NCBI GenBank assembly: GCA_934320845.1
Contig: CAKRFU010000021.1
Coordinates: forward strand, 1-52,448
Direction of reading: 5' to 3'
Source of the DNA: an uncultured Lachnospiraceae bacterium
GTDB taxonomy: Bacteria > Bacillota > Clostridia > Lachnospirales > Lachnospiraceae
Length of the DNA: 52,448 bases
Shown here piece by piece: positions 51,677 through 52,448 of this stretch. Numbering within the stretch: the first letter of the stretch is position 1; each line of letters opens with the position of its first letter. The notes under the pieces are model-generated. The model worked only from the letters and a program-made list of their open reading frames with translations. It searched no databases and had not been told where the DNA came from. Both the position numbers and the translations under genes were made by a program.

Positions 51677-51708
51677 TTTACATACAAAAACTGTCTTATA
51701 GTATAAGA
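51677..51708 (+). promoter_or_regulatory. Promoter with overlapping palindrome
   Basis: -35 TTTACA (51677-51682), 16-base spacer, -10 TAGTAT (51699-51704). A perfect 15-bp inverted repeat TCTTATA-G-TATAAGA (51694-51708) covers the -10, a repressor-like position; the LysR protein is the nearest candidate. Confidence 0.55.
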
Positions 51709-51749
51709 GAAGTTTTTAGTACAACGAATTATTTTAGGAGGGAAAGTTT

Positions 51750-52394
51750 ATGGGAGTATACAATAATAAAAATAATTTGAGAAGCAGTATTACAGACAAA
51801 AACTTTGTTATGAGAATTATAACATTGATTTTAGTGGCGGTAACAGCAGTTATTATGTTTGTTAAGCCGCAAGGTGCAGCGGCGGCACAGAAAAAATCGA
51901 AACAGGCAGAAGGCGGCGTGAATATGAGTCTGAAAAATGGTGTTCTTACCGTTGAAGGAAAAGGTGCGATGTGGGATACAGTCAGCCAGACAGCGTACAA
52001 AAAGAATAACATTAAGAAAATTGTAGTTAAAGAAGGTGTTGAATCACTTCCGAGAGATGTATTTAAGGACTGTAAGAAAGTTACTAGTATAAAAATAGCA
52101 TCTACAGTTAAAAGAATAGGAATTCATGCATTTGCAAATACAGGAATAAAGAGCATCACTATTCCTAATTCTGTTAAAAAGCTTGGCTCAGGTGTATGTG
52201 ACGGATGTACGAAACTCGAGACAGTGACAATGCCCGGTGATATTGGCGTGATTAAGATAAATCCGAGAAAAGATTACATAACAGGTTTATTTTATCTGAA
52301 AGGTGATTATGTTTCATCGCAGCCGCTAAAAAAAGTTAAGTTTACAACAGCATTAAATACAGATATTTTACCTAGTATAATCCACTTTAAATAA
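51750..52394 (+). CDS. Secreted/anchored LRR_5 (BspA-like) protein, small
   Basis: 214 residues. A basic cytoplasmic start, one hydrophobic segment at about 21-38 (signal anchor; AAAA follows and could be cut), then a beta strand NGVLTVEGKGAMWD and leucine-rich LRR_5 repeats from about 85 to 165: VFKDCKKVTSIKIASTVK-type, FANTGIKSITIPNSVKKLG, CDGCTKLETVTMPG. Far smaller than BspA itself and without a wall anchor. AGGAGGG precedes the ATG. Surface binding is likely from the repeat type; partner unknown. Confidence 0.85.
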   Translation: MGVYNNKNNLRSSITDKNFVMRIITLILVAVTAVIMFVKPQGAAAAQKKSKQAEGGVNMSLKNGVLTVEGKGAMWDTVSQTAYKKNNIKKIVVKEGVESLPRDVFKDCKKVTSIKIASTVKRIGIHAFANTGIKSITIPNSVKKLGSGVCDGCTKLETVTMPGDIGVIKINPRKDYITGLFYLKGDYVSSQPLKKVKFTTALNTDILPSIIHFK

Positions 52395-52425
52395 CAAACC
52401 ATTTTAATTCACATTCCTATTATGG

Positions 52426-52446
52426 TATAATTGAACCATCGGAGGT
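52426..52446 (+). promoter_or_regulatory. Promoter and ribosome site of a gene beyond the window
   Basis: Extended -10 TGGTATAAT (TATAAT at 52426-52431) with GGAGGTG at 52441-52447, just before the window ends. The leader would be very short. Confidence 0.55.
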
Positions 52447-52448
52447 GC

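Overview
The window looks like a chromosomal segment of a low-GC, Gram-positive anaerobe of the Clostridia, most probably family Lachnospiraceae. The reasons are the AT-rich intergenic DNA, strong AGGAGG-type ribosome sites, Lys-rich Big_2-like surface modules, BspA-type leucine-rich repeat proteins, a CBS/DRTGG-type family II pyrophosphatase and the radical SAM/TIGR03915 pair. I do not name a genus. No rRNA, tRNA, CRISPR array, phage or transposase gene was seen; it reads as ordinary chromosome with one accessory-looking polysaccharide locus.

Layout. 1-3012: two halves of a heterodimeric ABC exporter (first gene cut by the window edge), closed by a 197-bp inverted-repeat element with a terminator. 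3502-6492: small membrane/unknown genes, a ribokinase broken by an internal deletion, a P-loop kinase and a 40-codon ORF. 6708-9308: acyl-ACP thioesterase, YdcF-like protein and the AzlC/AzlD exporter. 9380-10101: an Hsp20 gene with a perfect CIRCE operator laid over its promoter. 10283-13655: a secreted protein, a CotS-like pseudokinase and a PEGA lipoprotein. 13690-17724: phosphohexomutase and glycogen branching enzyme. 17865-19586 (minus): a secreted GH25 lysozyme with a KPT[AV] repeat linker. 19808-22196: a radical SAM/HhH protein and its TIGR03915 partner.

22492-31462 is the most distinctive region: five consecutive genes for secreted proteins. Two are GH5 glycosidases sharing Big_2, GH5 and the same C-terminal module. 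The other three are non-catalytic: a repeat-linker/Lys-rich protein, a protein with a duplicated unassigned beta-rich domain, and an LRR_5 protein with an unassigned N-terminal domain. They look like one cell-surface glycan-degrading set, and the unassigned domains are candidates for undescribed carbohydrate-binding modules.

31718-43834: a small protein and a signal-less lytic transglycosylase, an RNA m5C methyltransferase with a DUF4867 protein (minus), a nitrilase-family amidohydrolase, a TPR protein ending in a degenerate AAA domain, a CBS-type pyrophosphatase, then four minus-strand genes (TrpX-like lipoprotein, YitT, an unknown protein, IspE). 44087-50602 is a complete F1Fo ATP synthase operon in the order a-c-b-delta-alpha-gamma-beta-epsilon, whose c subunit lacks the usual Na+ ligands. 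50718-52394: a LysR regulator divergent from a small LRR_5 protein, with a palindrome over the latter's promoter. The window ends on the promoter and ribosome site of the next gene.
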